From Bin18 sp965200355 (GTDB taxonomy: Bacteria; Desulfobacterota; Binatia; Bin18): a stretch of 64,000 bases of DNA. The position numbers were made by a program, and so were the translations under genes. Shown piece after piece: positions 1-8,045 of the stretch (position 1 is its first letter; each line of letters opens with the position of its first letter). Below the pieces are notes generated by a model, which saw only the letters and a program-made list of their open reading frames with translations, made no database searches and was not told the origin of the DNA. The stretch spans positions 3,286,001 to 3,350,000 of the forward strand of contig OZ241351.1 of the NCBI GenBank assembly GCA_965200355.1, given 5' to 3'.

Positions 1-377
1 AGGCCATTCAGGCCCCCAAATACATCCGCCCGCGCACGGACACCCCTGAGCGCGCTGTGGCCCACGCCGGCGTGTTTCTGTGCATTTACCCTGTGCAGGG
101 ACCGGGCGGGTATCAGATGATCGGCATATCTGCCGTGCCCGTGTATGACCCGGAAGAGCGCCTGCCCGACCTCCAGGGGCGGTATATTCTGGCCAGTGCC
201 GGGGACCGCTGGCAATTCCGCCCCATTGACATGGACGAGTATCATGACATCCGCGCCCAGGTCGAAGCCGGCAGCTATCGCTACCGGATTATTGAGCAGG
301 ATTTTCGGCCAGGCGAATACATGCGCGACCCAGAGCCCTACCTCAAATACCTGCGGGAAGAAGCGGCCCATGCTTAG
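1..377 (+). CDS. pxpB: PxpB/KipI-like 5-oxoprolinase subunit B, C-terminal part (5' truncated by window edge)
   Basis: The reading frame is open from base 3, so the gene starts outside the window and only about 124 C-terminal codons are seen. The fragment reads AIQAPKYIRPR near its start, then GVFLCIYPVQGPGGYQMIGI and a DPE..L segment, which match the conserved core of the allophanate-hydrolase-subunit-1/KipI family. PxpB works with PxpC and PxpA to hydrolyse 5-oxoproline to glutamate with ATP; related pairs act as biotin-dependent carboxyltransferase-like proteins. It overlaps the start of the next gene by 8 bases, so the two are translationally coupled. The roughly 60 residues after the core are longer than in short PxpB proteins. 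Whether pxpA lies upstream cannot be seen. Exact substrate is inferred. Confidence 0.85.
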   Translation, partial: AIQAPKYIRPRTDTPERAVAHAGVFLCIYPVQGPGGYQMIGISAVPVYDPEERLPDLQGRYILASAGDRWQFRPIDMDEYHDIRAQVEAGSYRYRIIEQDFRPGEYMRDPEPYLKYLREEAAHA

Positions 378-1374
378 TATCCTTGAGCCCGGCCTGTTGA
401 CCACCATCCAGGACCTCGGTCGCCTGCACTGGTACCACATCGGGATGCCGCCTTCGGGCGCGCTGGACAATTTCGCGTTTCGGGTCGGCAACCTGCTGGT
501 CGGCAACCCGGAGGAAGCCGCGGGGCTGGAGGTGACCTACTCCGGCCCGTCGTTCGAGGTGACACGTGCGGGTCTGATCGCGATCACCGGCGCGGATATT
601 CCGTGTACGATCAATAATCAGCCCGCGGCCCAGTGGCGCTCTCACGCCCTGCATCCTGGCGACCGTGTGAGCCTGGGCGGAGTGCGCTGTGGGGCGCGAG
701 CCTACATCTGTCTGGCCGGTGGGATTACGGTATCTGAACGGCTCGGCAGCCGCTCAACCTATATGCTGGGCCGCTTTGGCGGTCTGGACGGACGCAAACT
801 TGAGGCCGGTGACTGTCTGCCCCTCGGCACGCCCGACACCCCACCCGAGGCGATGCTGGGCCGTACCCTTGATTCGGCCCTGATCCCGGTGCCACAAAAA
901 AAGCTCGATGTGCGGGTGGTCATGGGCATGTGCAGCCACCGTGTGACCCCGGACAGCCTGAAGGGCTTTCTAGCCGCGGATTGGGAAGTCTCGACCGAAG
1001 CCGACCGGATTGGCTATCGTCTCAAGGGTCCGACATTCGAGTTCAACGCCGGCGAGCAGCCGTTTGGGGCCGGCGCCGACCCCTCCAATGTGGTTGACCT
1101 GGGCTACCCCATCGGCTCGATCCAGATTCCGGGCGGACTGGAGGCCATTGTCCTCTTGAACGACGCAGTGACGGGCGGCGGCTATACCACCATAGGGACG
1201 GTCATCACCGCCGACCTTGACCTCATTGCACAGGCCTCGCCCGGCGGTCATATCCGCTTTCACCAAGTCACGATTCACGAGGCGCTGCAAGCCCGCCGAG
1301 CGCGCGAGGCGCGCCTGGAGTTGGTCCGTCTGGAGTTGGGGCTGTTCGATCAAGCCGGTGTGCTGGGGCAGTAG
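370..1374 (+). CDS. pxpC: PxpC/KipA-like 5-oxoprolinase subunit C (biotin-dependent carboxyltransferase family)
   Basis: 334 aa, a normal length for the allophanate-hydrolase-subunit-2/KipA family. The N-terminus MLSILEPGLLTTIQDLGR and the following MPPSGALD segment (about residues 19-35) are the family hallmarks; GYPIGSIQIPGG and GGGYTTIGTV later in the protein are also typical. The ATG at 370 is chosen because it starts exactly at the family N-terminus and overlaps the pxpB stop, as in most pxpB-pxpC operons. In-frame codons are open upstream to 145, but they lie inside pxpB and resemble nothing. Predicted cytosolic partner of PxpB in ATP-dependent cleavage of 5-oxoproline or a related cyclic amide. 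It converges with the minus-strand genes that follow. Confidence 0.9.
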   Translation: MLSILEPGLLTTIQDLGRLHWYHIGMPPSGALDNFAFRVGNLLVGNPEEAAGLEVTYSGPSFEVTRAGLIAITGADIPCTINNQPAAQWRSHALHPGDRVSLGGVRCGARAYICLAGGITVSERLGSRSTYMLGRFGGLDGRKLEAGDCLPLGTPDTPPEAMLGRTLDSALIPVPQKKLDVRVVMGMCSHRVTPDSLKGFLAADWEVSTEADRIGYRLKGPTFEFNAGEQPFGAGADPSNVVDLGYPIGSIQIPGGLEAIVLLNDAVTGGGYTTIGTVITADLDLIAQASPGGHIRFHQVTIHEALQARRAREARLELVRLELGLFDQAGVLGQ

Positions 1375-1385
1375 CGTGGAGCGAA

Positions 1386-1634
1386 TCACGATTCGAGCTT
1401 CTCGAACTCATCCTCAATCAGCTTCTCGATACGACGGTTTTCGCTCGAAAGGTCGGACAGTTTGCCAAACCCGGCCATCCAGGGCGGCTCTACTTCAGGC
1501 GGGGGTGGATCGGTATCAGCCTTGTTGACTATTGTCTTGAGGGCGAGGACTTGGTTCGCTTCCTGAACGACTTTCTTCTTGTCGTGCCTCTTCTCATCGT
1601 ATTTTTTCTCGATCTCCTTGAAGTCGGCGGTCAT
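1386..1634 (-). CDS. small charged hypothetical protein
   Basis: 82 aa, not recognised. The first half is rich in Lys, Asp and Glu (MTADFKEIEKKYDEKRHDKK), the middle carries a DTDPPPPEVEPP proline stretch, and the C-terminal third is again acidic and probably helical. A good ribosome binding site (GAGGGGG) lies just upstream of the ATG. It sits 40 bases downstream of the hyuA-like gene on the same strand and is likely its last co-transcribed gene. No membrane segment or signal peptide is seen. A function cannot be assigned; an accessory role in the hyuB-hyuA operon is only positional inference. Confidence 0.6.
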   Translation of the reverse strand: MTADFKEIEKKYDEKRHDKKKVVQEANQVLALKTIVNKADTDPPPPEVEPPWMAGFGKLSDLSSENRRIEKLIEDEFEKLES

Positions 1635-1674
1635 GGTTTCCCCCTCTTAGAGTTCAAGCCAACGAAAACAGGCG

Positions 1675-3804
1675 TCATTCTTCGGAATCTTCCCCATCCA
1701 GCGTCATCACATACACCCCAGGGTTGTCCAGCCGGACCTGCCAGCCGGGAAAGACCACGATAGAGGTCGTGATTTCCTCAATAATGGCCGGTCCAACAAC
1801 CACGTTGCCCACCAGCAGTTTGGCCCCGTCGTAGACCGGCGTGGTTACAAAGGCGTGGTGTTCTTCAAAGAAGGCCGGGCGTCCGCCGGTCTGGGCGTGG
1901 GTCGGGTCAGGGGTTCCGCTGGCGAGTGGTGGCAGTTGAGGCCGGGCGACTTTGCCCACAACGGTAGACTCCAGATTCATAATCTCGACCGCATTATCTC
2001 GCTCGCAATAGGTGAACAGTTCTTCGTGGCGGGTGTGAAACGCCTCGGCAATCGTGTCGATATTGCTGGCCGAGATATCGTCCGGCGGGATATCGACCTG
2101 GCATTCGTGGACCTGATCGACGTAACGCATGTCCAGCGAGCGGGAGATGGTTATTGCGGCCGGGTCCACCCCAGCACTGCCCAGATCGTGCCGGCCTCGG
2201 GCTTCCATCGCCGCAAAGGTGGCGTTGAGGGCGGGGTAATCCACACTGTCCAGACGGACGGCGCTGGACGACAGATAGCTGTGCTTCATGTCGGCCAGGA
2301 TTTCACCAAACGCACAGAAAGCAGAGGACACCTTGGGAATGAGAATGGTCGGAATGCCGAGTTCGCTGGCCAGCCGCCCGGCATGGGCCGGACCGGCTCC
2401 ACCGCCCACCACCATCATAAAGTCGCGCGGGTCATAGCCGCGTTCGATAGACACGCGCCGAATACCGCTGACCATATTGGAGTTGACCAGGGTGAAAATC
2501 CCCTGGGCGGCCCGCTCAACATCCAGCTTGAGCGGGCCGGCAATCTCGGCTGCGACCACGCGGCGGGCCGCCTCGACATCAATCCGCAGCCGGCCGCCCA
2601 ACAGCGCTTCCTGGTTCAAATAGCCCAGCACGACCAAAGCATCGGTCACGGTCGGGCGCTGTCCGCCCCGGCCATAGGCGGCCGGTCCCGGCTGGGCCCC
2701 GGCGCTCTCCGGCCCGACCTGTAATAGCCCCATGCGGTTCACAAAGGCGATGCTGCCACCGCCGGCCCCGAGGGTCTCGACTTGCAGCATGGGGATGCCG
2801 ATCCGGTAGCGCAGAAAATCAACATCCTTGACGATATTTGTCTTGCCGTCCTTGCTCAGGCTGATGTCAAAGCTGGTGCCACCCATATCCACGGTGATGA
2901 TGTCGCGCGGCCCGTCTCCAGAGTGCTCTGTACCGCCCTGAAAGAACAGGCCGGCGTTCGGCCCCGCGGCTGGCCCCGAGTTCAAGGCGTAGATACCCTT
3001 GTCGGCCAGAAAGCGACCAGAGGTCAGGCCTCCGTTGCTCTGCATATAGCGCACCGGATTGGCGTAGCCCACAGCGCGCAGCAGGGCCTCCATCCGTTCG
3101 ACATATTGCTGGATGAGCGGCCCGATATAGGCGTTCATCACCGTCGTGCTCGTCCGGGTGTATTCCCGAATCTGGGGGAGCAGATCGACCGACAGGCTGA
3201 CATAGGTTCCGGGCATTTCGGCTCGGACCAACGCGGCAATCCGCCGTTCGTGTTCGGGGTGCAGGAAGGACCAGACCAGAGAGATGGCCACCGCTTCGAC
3301 CCCCTCTTCTCGAAAGCGACGGATACCGCGCCGGACATCGGCTTCGTTGAGCGGGACACGCACCGCACCCGTACTCAGCACGCGCTCTTCGACCGGGCAG
3401 CGCAGGGCGCGCGGCACCAGCATGGTCGCCTGGGGAAAGTCCGCGTCATACCGGTGGCCGTCTTCCTTATGGCCGAGACGAATTTCGAGCGAGTCTTCAT
3501 GACCGGCGGTGCAGAACAGGCCGGTCTTGGCCCCCTTGTGTTCGAGCAGGGCGTTGACGCCAACGGTCGTGCCGAGAATGACCAGATCGCAGTCCCGCAG
3601 AAAGTCCGCCACGCTACAGCCGAGGTCAGCCCCGACCTGCTCAAGTCCTGCGCGCACCGCGCTGGGCGGGTCCTGCGGGGTAGACGGTGTTTTATACAGG
3701 CGGATGCCTTCACCGGCCGAGGCCAGAATAAAGTCGGTAAACGTCCCGCCGGTGTCGATGCCGAGCCGGTAGGCGTGTTCGCGGCGTGCGGTTTGGTGTG
3801 TCAT
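1675..3804 (-). CDS. hyuA: hydantoinase/oxoprolinase family protein, subunit A
   Basis: 709 aa, full length for the HyuA/5-oxoprolinase alpha family. The N-terminal phosphate-binding motif RLGIDTGGTFTDF (residues 13-25) and the second motif VDMGGTSFDISL near residue 305 are typical of this actin/Hsp70-like ATPase fold; GYDPRDFMMVVGGGAGPAHA follows near residue 460. HyuA with HyuB opens hydantoin, N-methylhydantoin or 5-oxoproline rings with ATP, or carboxylates acetone or acetophenone in the carboxylase branch; the sequence alone does not choose. It lies downstream of hyuB on the same strand, separated from it by a small coiled-coil gene, so a HyuA-HyuB complex is expected. The start is the ATG at 3804, two dozen bases before the ATPase motif. 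Confidence 0.93.
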   Translation of the reverse strand: MTHQTARREHAYRLGIDTGGTFTDFILASAGEGIRLYKTPSTPQDPPSAVRAGLEQVGADLGCSVADFLRDCDLVILGTTVGVNALLEHKGAKTGLFCTAGHEDSLEIRLGHKEDGHRYDADFPQATMLVPRALRCPVEERVLSTGAVRVPLNEADVRRGIRRFREEGVEAVAISLVWSFLHPEHERRIAALVRAEMPGTYVSLSVDLLPQIREYTRTSTTVMNAYIGPLIQQYVERMEALLRAVGYANPVRYMQSNGGLTSGRFLADKGIYALNSGPAAGPNAGLFFQGGTEHSGDGPRDIITVDMGGTSFDISLSKDGKTNIVKDVDFLRYRIGIPMLQVETLGAGGGSIAFVNRMGLLQVGPESAGAQPGPAAYGRGGQRPTVTDALVVLGYLNQEALLGGRLRIDVEAARRVVAAEIAGPLKLDVERAAQGIFTLVNSNMVSGIRRVSIERGYDPRDFMMVVGGGAGPAHAGRLASELGIPTILIPKVSSAFCAFGEILADMKHSYLSSSAVRLDSVDYPALNATFAAMEARGRHDLGSAGVDPAAITISRSLDMRYVDQVHECQVDIPPDDISASNIDTIAEAFHTRHEELFTYCERDNAVEIMNLESTVVGKVARPQLPPLASGTPDPTHAQTGGRPAFFEEHHAFVTTPVYDGAKLLVGNVVVGPAIIEEITTSIVVFPGWQVRLDNPGVYVMTLDGEDSEE

Positions 3805-3902
3805 GGGTGCCTTACTTTGTCCTGTATGCAGCGGAGGGGGACGCGAGTGCTTTGGGGATTGCGGCCTTGGAATGAATGGCGTCCGGCGTCGTTTTCTCCA
3901 GG

Positions 3903-4244
3903 TCAGGCCTCGCGCGCGCTCGGGGGCGCGGTGCGCTCAATGAGGGCACGCAGCGCGGTCATGGATTCGGTGTGGCGTTGGTCGGCTTCCCGCGCGCGCT
4001 GCTCCGTGCCGCGGCGCATGAGCCGGAACCCGTAGAAGACAAGACCGGACGAGACGGCCAGGGTCAGGAGGCTCAGGCCGGCGCTGATGCCGATCTGCCA
4101 GTAAGTGGCCATGAGGCCGGCCTGCTGAAGGTCTAGGCCGGCTCGCTGAAGGTCAAGAGCGGTCTGCTGGAGGCCAAGAGCGGTCTGCTGAAGGTCAAGA
4201 GCGGCCTGCTGGAGGCCGAGGTTGGCGACTTCGTATTCGGACAT
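3903..4244 (-). CDS. small coiled-coil membrane protein with exact heptad repeats
   Basis: 113 aa, no family recognised. Residues about 9-44 are five consecutive seven-residue units of the form L-D/G-L-Q-Q/R-A/T-A/G, an ideal amphipathic coiled coil. A hydrophobic segment follows (about residues 48-75, ISAGLSLLTLAVSSGLVFYG), then a basic stop-transfer FRLMRRG and a charged C-terminal helix. This implies a single-pass inner-membrane protein that oligomerises through the repeat. The ribosome site (GAAAGG) lies 9 bases before the ATG. It sits between hyuB (51 bases upstream) and hyuA (98 bases downstream) on the same strand, so it is probably co-transcribed. Repeat number may vary between strains because the DNA repeats are near-identical. 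Confidence 0.65.
   Translation of the reverse strand: MSEYEVANLGLQQAALDLQQTALGLQQTALDLQRAGLDLQQAGLMATYWQIGISAGLSLLTLAVSSGLVFYGFRLMRRGTEQRAREADQRHTESMTALRALIERTAPPSAREA
4124..4228. repeat. five tandem 21-bp repeats
   Basis: The core GCTGAAG/GCTGGAG recurs at 4124, 4145, 4166, 4187 and 4208, exactly 21 bp apart. Alternate units are the most similar to each other, suggesting duplication of a 42-bp pair. The repeat encodes the heptads of the small coiled-coil protein on the minus strand. Confidence 0.85.
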
Positions 4245-4295
4245 AACACGCCTTTCCTGATGTCTGCGGGTTTCTCTTTCCGCTTATTTGGTCCC

Positions 4296-6020
4296 TCATT
4301 TGCCGACCGCAAGTTTGCGCGGCTCGTCCGCTTCGATGTGGACGCCGTACTCTTCCCTGGCGGCCTGGACGGACACAAAGCCGTTGCGTACGTCTTCGAG
4401 CACCTTGTCGCGGGCGCGTTCACGTGGGTCTCCCACGCCACCGCCGCCGGGGTTCTGGTTGGCGAAGCGTTCGCCCGGCTCGATTTCGGCGATCCGGTTG
4501 GTCTTGATCTCCTCGACGCTGCCGTCTTTCTTGTAATACAGCGCCCGTCCCACCTTGGGCTCACACAGCTTCGAGACCGCGCCGAGCGCGCCCTGGGCCG
4601 GGTAGCGCCGGCCTTCGCCAAACATGACAACCGTCATCGGGTCGCGCAGTGGTTCGACTTCCCAGTGCGTGCCCGAGCCGCCGCGCAGTTTGCCGGCCCC
4701 GCCCGAGTCCGTCATCAAACCGTAACGGTGAATGATAATCGGATATTGGTATTCGAGAATTTCAATATCACCGCTGGTCAGGGCCCCAAAACAGCACTGC
4801 GGACCCACCGCCGGCCAGCCGTCCGTCTTATGCGAAGCCCCACCGCCGCTGATAATGGTGGCCAGGATCATGGACACGTATTCTTCGCCCGAGCGGTAAT
4901 CCTGCCCGGCAATGTTCAAGCCATTTGAATGCCCCCAGGACGCCACCGCCTTCTCAGGCAGGGCCTGTTCGAGGGCCATGCGCACGGCGTCCGTAATCGA
5001 CTCTGACGGGGTGGTTGTGCAGTTCGCATGTGGTGCCGGTTCTTGGGCGTTGGTGAGGCTGCCGGCCGGGCCGACATCAACCGTCATCGGTCGATACAGT
5101 CCCTCGTTATACGGCGGGGGCAGTTGGGCGAACATCATGACTCCGAGATACACCCCGGACAGCGAGTTGGCCGCATAGGAATTGATGAAATACGGAATCT
5201 GGGGCGGGCTCGACAGGGCGACGGACAGACTGTCGCCGGCGACCTCAACGGTTGCGGCAATCTCGATGTCGCCATACCCATGCCCGGCGTCTTCAAGAAC
5301 GGATTGCCCGTGATAGGTGCCGTCAGGAATAGCGCGGATAAACGCCCGCATCTGGTGTTCGGCCAAGTCGAGCAATTCCGCTATACAGACCATGACCATA
5401 TCTTTGCCGTATTTCTCCAGCAGCCCGAGCAGGTTGCGCTCACCTATTGTGACCGCGGCAAGCTGGGCGCGCATATCACCAGCCTGGAGGCGGCGGGAGC
5501 GGACGTTGGTCAAAATAAAATTGACCACATCCCGCCGCTCTACCCCGCGGTCTCGAATTTTCAACGGCGGGATACGCAGGCCCTCGGCATAAATCTCTTT
5601 GGCTTCGGGGTTATAGCCGGCCGGCACGGGACCGCCGATGTCGGTAACGTGGCCTTTGCTGACCGTCCAGAACACGAGTTCGTCCTGGTGAAAGACCGGT
5701 TTATACATGCAGCAGTCAACAATATGCGAGCCGCTCCAGGCCGGATCGTTATGGTAGAACACATCCCCCGGATGAATATCGTCGCCGAAATAGTCGGCAA
5801 CCGTCCGCAGGGCCGGCATCAGCGAGCCTAAATGAATGGGGATGTCCTGGCCTTGCAGAATCATCTCACCGCTGCCGAGAAACAGGGCGTTGGAGTAATC
5901 GCGGGCGATATTGAACACGGACGAGCGCGATGTCTTTTCAATGGTCAGCGTCATCTCACGCTGGGTTGATTCCAGCCTGCCCTGGACAACCGCCAGGGTA
6001 ATGGGATCGGTCTTTGCCAT
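4296..6020 (-). CDS. hyuB: hydantoinase/oxoprolinase family protein, subunit B
   Basis: 574 aa, full length for HyuB/5-oxoprolinase beta. Recognisable segments are the N-terminal ITLAVVQGRLESTQREMTLT, HLGSLMPALRTVADYF with HPGDVFYHNDP (about residues 65-95), the HITDIGG-type sequence KGHVTDIGGPVPAG (about 125-140), and the C-terminal GGAGKLRGGSGTHWE and QNPGGGGVGDP. These carry the conserved His/Asp set that binds the catalytic metal in the family. It is the first gene of a minus-strand cluster (hyuB, coiled-coil protein, hyuA, 82-aa protein) and is divergent from the SDR at 6181. The ATG at 6020 is preceded by AAAGGAT. Substrate not determinable from sequence. Confidence 0.93.
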   Translation of the reverse strand: MAKTDPITLAVVQGRLESTQREMTLTIEKTSRSSVFNIARDYSNALFLGSGEMILQGQDIPIHLGSLMPALRTVADYFGDDIHPGDVFYHNDPAWSGSHIVDCCMYKPVFHQDELVFWTVSKGHVTDIGGPVPAGYNPEAKEIYAEGLRIPPLKIRDRGVERRDVVNFILTNVRSRRLQAGDMRAQLAAVTIGERNLLGLLEKYGKDMVMVCIAELLDLAEHQMRAFIRAIPDGTYHGQSVLEDAGHGYGDIEIAATVEVAGDSLSVALSSPPQIPYFINSYAANSLSGVYLGVMMFAQLPPPYNEGLYRPMTVDVGPAGSLTNAQEPAPHANCTTTPSESITDAVRMALEQALPEKAVASWGHSNGLNIAGQDYRSGEEYVSMILATIISGGGASHKTDGWPAVGPQCCFGALTSGDIEILEYQYPIIIHRYGLMTDSGGAGKLRGGSGTHWEVEPLRDPMTVVMFGEGRRYPAQGALGAVSKLCEPKVGRALYYKKDGSVEEIKTNRIAEIEPGERFANQNPGGGGVGDPRERARDKVLEDVRNGFVSVQAAREEYGVHIEADEPRKLAVGK

Positions 6021-6119
6021 ACTATCCTTTCACGGCGCGCTTGTTCTTTTGCTGCTCGGAGCGGTCCACAGCGTGTCGTGAGCAACATAGCCACCCGGTC
6101 TCTCCTCAGCAAGCCGTAT

Positions 6120-6149
6120 TTGGCACGCTGGGCGAGTTTCTGCTATCTC
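6120..6149 (+). promoter_or_regulatory. possible sigma-70-type promoter for the SDR gene
   Basis: TTGGCA at 6120-6125 (5 of 6 to consensus) and TATCTC at 6144-6149 with an 18-base spacer. It is the only reasonable match in the 160-bp divergent gap between hyuB and the SDR, but the -10 box is weak. Confidence 0.3.
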
Positions 6150-6180
6150 CTCAGGAGTCACAACAGAAGGGAGTCAACAT

Positions 6181-6942
6181 ATGGGCCGTTTAGATGGAAA
6201 AGTCGCGATCATTACCGGAGCCGCACGCGGCCAAGGCGCAGTGGCCGCCCAGACCTTTGCCCAGGAAGGCGCGTCTCTGGTCATCAGCGATATCCTGCCG
6301 GAGATTGAACACACCGCCGCGCAGATTCCTTCAGCCGGCGCCCGGGTCGAATGGGTCCGGGCCGACACCGCAGACCCGGACGGGATCAAAGCGGTTGTCG
6401 AAAAAGCGATTGCACGCTTTGGGCGTATTGATGTTTTGTATAACAACGCCGGGGTTATTTTAGGCAAACCGTTTCAGGAGACGACTCTGGAAGAATGGGA
6501 ACGCATTATTCGGATCGATCTGACCGGCCCGTTCTTGATGAGCCAGGCCGTGGTCGCGCATATGGAGCAACAACAACGGGGCTCGATTATCAATATCTCC
6601 TCGGCCGGTGGCATTCTTGGCTATCCGCAGATGTCGGCCTATGGGGCGGCCAAAGGCGGGCTGGTGAATCTGACCCGTTGTATGGCAGTGGACCTGGCTC
6701 CGTATCATATTCGGGTCAATGCCATCTGTCCGGGCGCAATCGATACCCCCATGCCGCGCGAATACATCAAGGACATGGAGAATAAAGAGGCGGTCTGGCA
6801 ACACATTGCAGACACCCATCTGCTCAAGCGCTTTGGGAGCTCGCACGAAGTCGTCTCCCTGGCTCTCTACCTGGCCTCGGATGAGGCCAGCTTTATGACA
6901 GGCGCCGTCATTCCGGTTGACGGCGGCCACAGCGCACATTAG
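6181..6942 (+). CDS. SDR family NAD(P)-dependent oxidoreductase
   Basis: 253 aa classical short-chain dehydrogenase. The cofactor motif TGAARGQG (residues 12-19), NNAG (about 88-91), catalytic serines (about 140-141) and Y154-x3-K158 are all present, and the C-terminal VIPVDGGHSAH is typical. Classical SDRs reversibly oxidise alcohols or reduce ketones in the cytosol; the ARGQG cofactor loop with ISDI after beta-2 suggests NAD(H) preference. The ATG at 6181 follows a GAAGGGAG ribosome site. It is divergent from hyuB. The substrate is not deducible. Confidence 0.92.
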   Translation: MGRLDGKVAIITGAARGQGAVAAQTFAQEGASLVISDILPEIEHTAAQIPSAGARVEWVRADTADPDGIKAVVEKAIARFGRIDVLYNNAGVILGKPFQETTLEEWERIIRIDLTGPFLMSQAVVAHMEQQQRGSIINISSAGGILGYPQMSAYGAAKGGLVNLTRCMAVDLAPYHIRVNAICPGAIDTPMPREYIKDMENKEAVWQHIADTHLLKRFGSSHEVVSLALYLASDEASFMTGAVIPVDGGHSAH

Positions 6943-6981
6943 GCCCCCCCAGCCTCGCCGCCCCCCTCAAACGAACCACCC

Positions 6982-7009
6982 TGTAGAGGCAGCCCCCTAT
7001 GGCTGCCCT
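6982..7009. repeat. dispersed intergenic palindrome, copy A
   Basis: Imperfect inverted repeat of the TGTAGAGGCAGCCCCC / GGCTGCC type. It is the same element seen near 59.5, 62.35, 63.08 and 63.12 kb, and lies between the SDR and the ABC ATPase. Confidence 0.6.
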
Positions 7010-7084
7010 TCTCGGGCTGAGGGAGTTGATTCAACAGCGTCGGGCAGGATACTGTCTACGTCTACGCAAAACGAGCGTGCTGTC

Positions 7085-8023
7085 ATGATCGAAGCCTCAG
7101 GTCTGACGAAACTCTACGGAACGTTTCGCGCGATTTCAGATGTGAGTTTTTCCGTTGACCACGGAGAGATCGTCGGCCTCCTCGGCCCGAACGGAGCCGG
7201 CAAGTCGACAACCATCCGTATTCTCGCCTGCATCCTGTCTCCGACGACGGGCACGGCCAGCGTTGCCGGCCACAGCGTATTAAATGCCTCGCTGGCTGTC
7301 CGGCGTCAACTCGGCTATATGCCGGAACACATCTCACTCTACCCAGAGATGGAGGTGGCCACGTATCTTGATTTTGTGGGTAAGCTCAAAGGGCTGGGTG
7401 GCACGGCCCGGCGGGTCCGCGTGTCCCAGGTCATTGAAGAGTTGGACCTCGGCTCTGTGACGCGCGTCTACATCGGGACGCTTTCAAAAGGCTACCGCCA
7501 ACGGGTCGGCCTGGCCCAGGCCCTGCTGCACGACCCCAGCGTACTGATTCTTGATGAGCCGACTATCGGCCTTGACCCTGAGCAGGCGGCCGAGTTTCGA
7601 CACCTCATACGCGGAATGCGGGGCAATCGGACCGTTTTGCTGTCCTCGCATATTCTACCTGAGGTGCGTATGACCTGTGATCGGGTCATGATCCTCGCCA
7701 GGGGGCAATTACTGGCCCTCGACACCCCAGACAATCTGACGCACCGGCTGCGTGATGCCAGTGAGGTTGTGGCCCATATTGACGGTCCGCCGTCCGCAGT
7801 CAAAACGCTCTTACAGAGCCTGCCCGGCGTCCACGAGGTCCAGGCGACCTCCCAGGGGGAAGGTCTGACCTCCTATACGGTGCGCGCCGCTCAGCACGAA
7901 GACGTCCGCCCCAGCATTGTGGAAGCCGTAGCCGGACGTGGCTGGCGTTTATTTGAACTCCGCGCGCGGGAGATGGACCTTGAGGAAATCTTCCACCGGG
8001 TGGTGGATCAGCCGCAGCCATAA
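7085..8023 (+). CDS. ABC transporter ATP-binding protein (GldA-like)
   Basis: 312 aa. Walker A GPNGAGKST is at residues 34-42, the signature LSKGYRQRVG starts near 133, Walker B VLILDEP is near 153-159, and the H-loop sequence LSSHIL follows. The roughly 80-residue C-terminal extension is the usual size for drug/gliding-type exporters. The ATG at 7085 is chosen because homologous sequence begins there; the longer frame from 6917 would overlap the SDR end and encodes low-complexity sequence. The gene ends 22 bases before the permease fusion and surely pairs with it. Related ATPases power ABC-2 exporters, including the GldAFG gliding/secretion set; cargo unknown. Confidence 0.92.
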   Translation: MIEASGLTKLYGTFRAISDVSFSVDHGEIVGLLGPNGAGKSTTIRILACILSPTTGTASVAGHSVLNASLAVRRQLGYMPEHISLYPEMEVATYLDFVGKLKGLGGTARRVRVSQVIEELDLGSVTRVYIGTLSKGYRQRVGLAQALLHDPSVLILDEPTIGLDPEQAAEFRHLIRGMRGNRTVLLSSHILPEVRMTCDRVMILARGQLLALDTPDNLTHRLRDASEVVAHIDGPPSAVKTLLQSLPGVHEVQATSQGEGLTSYTVRAAQHEDVRPSIVEAVAGRGWRLFELRAREMDLEEIFHRVVDQPQP

Positions 8024-8045
8024 ACAACAGCAATGAGACCGGCGT

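Noticed and set aside
1375..1395. Short inverted repeat CGAATC-AC-GATTCG between convergent genes
   Set aside because: Stem is short and no T-run follows, so I do not call it a terminator.
1855..4035. Long plus-strand open frames (289 and 417 codons) opposite hyuA
   Set aside because: They mirror the codon bias of hyuA on the other strand, have no ribosome site and no family resemblance; hyuA is intact and recognisable.
4124..4228. CRISPR array
   Set aside because: Repeats are contiguous 21-bp units encoding heptads with no spacers; no cas genes are present.
4260..5831. 222- and 267-codon plus-strand frames opposite hyuB
   Set aside because: Shadow frames in GC-rich sequence; hyuB covers the region fully.
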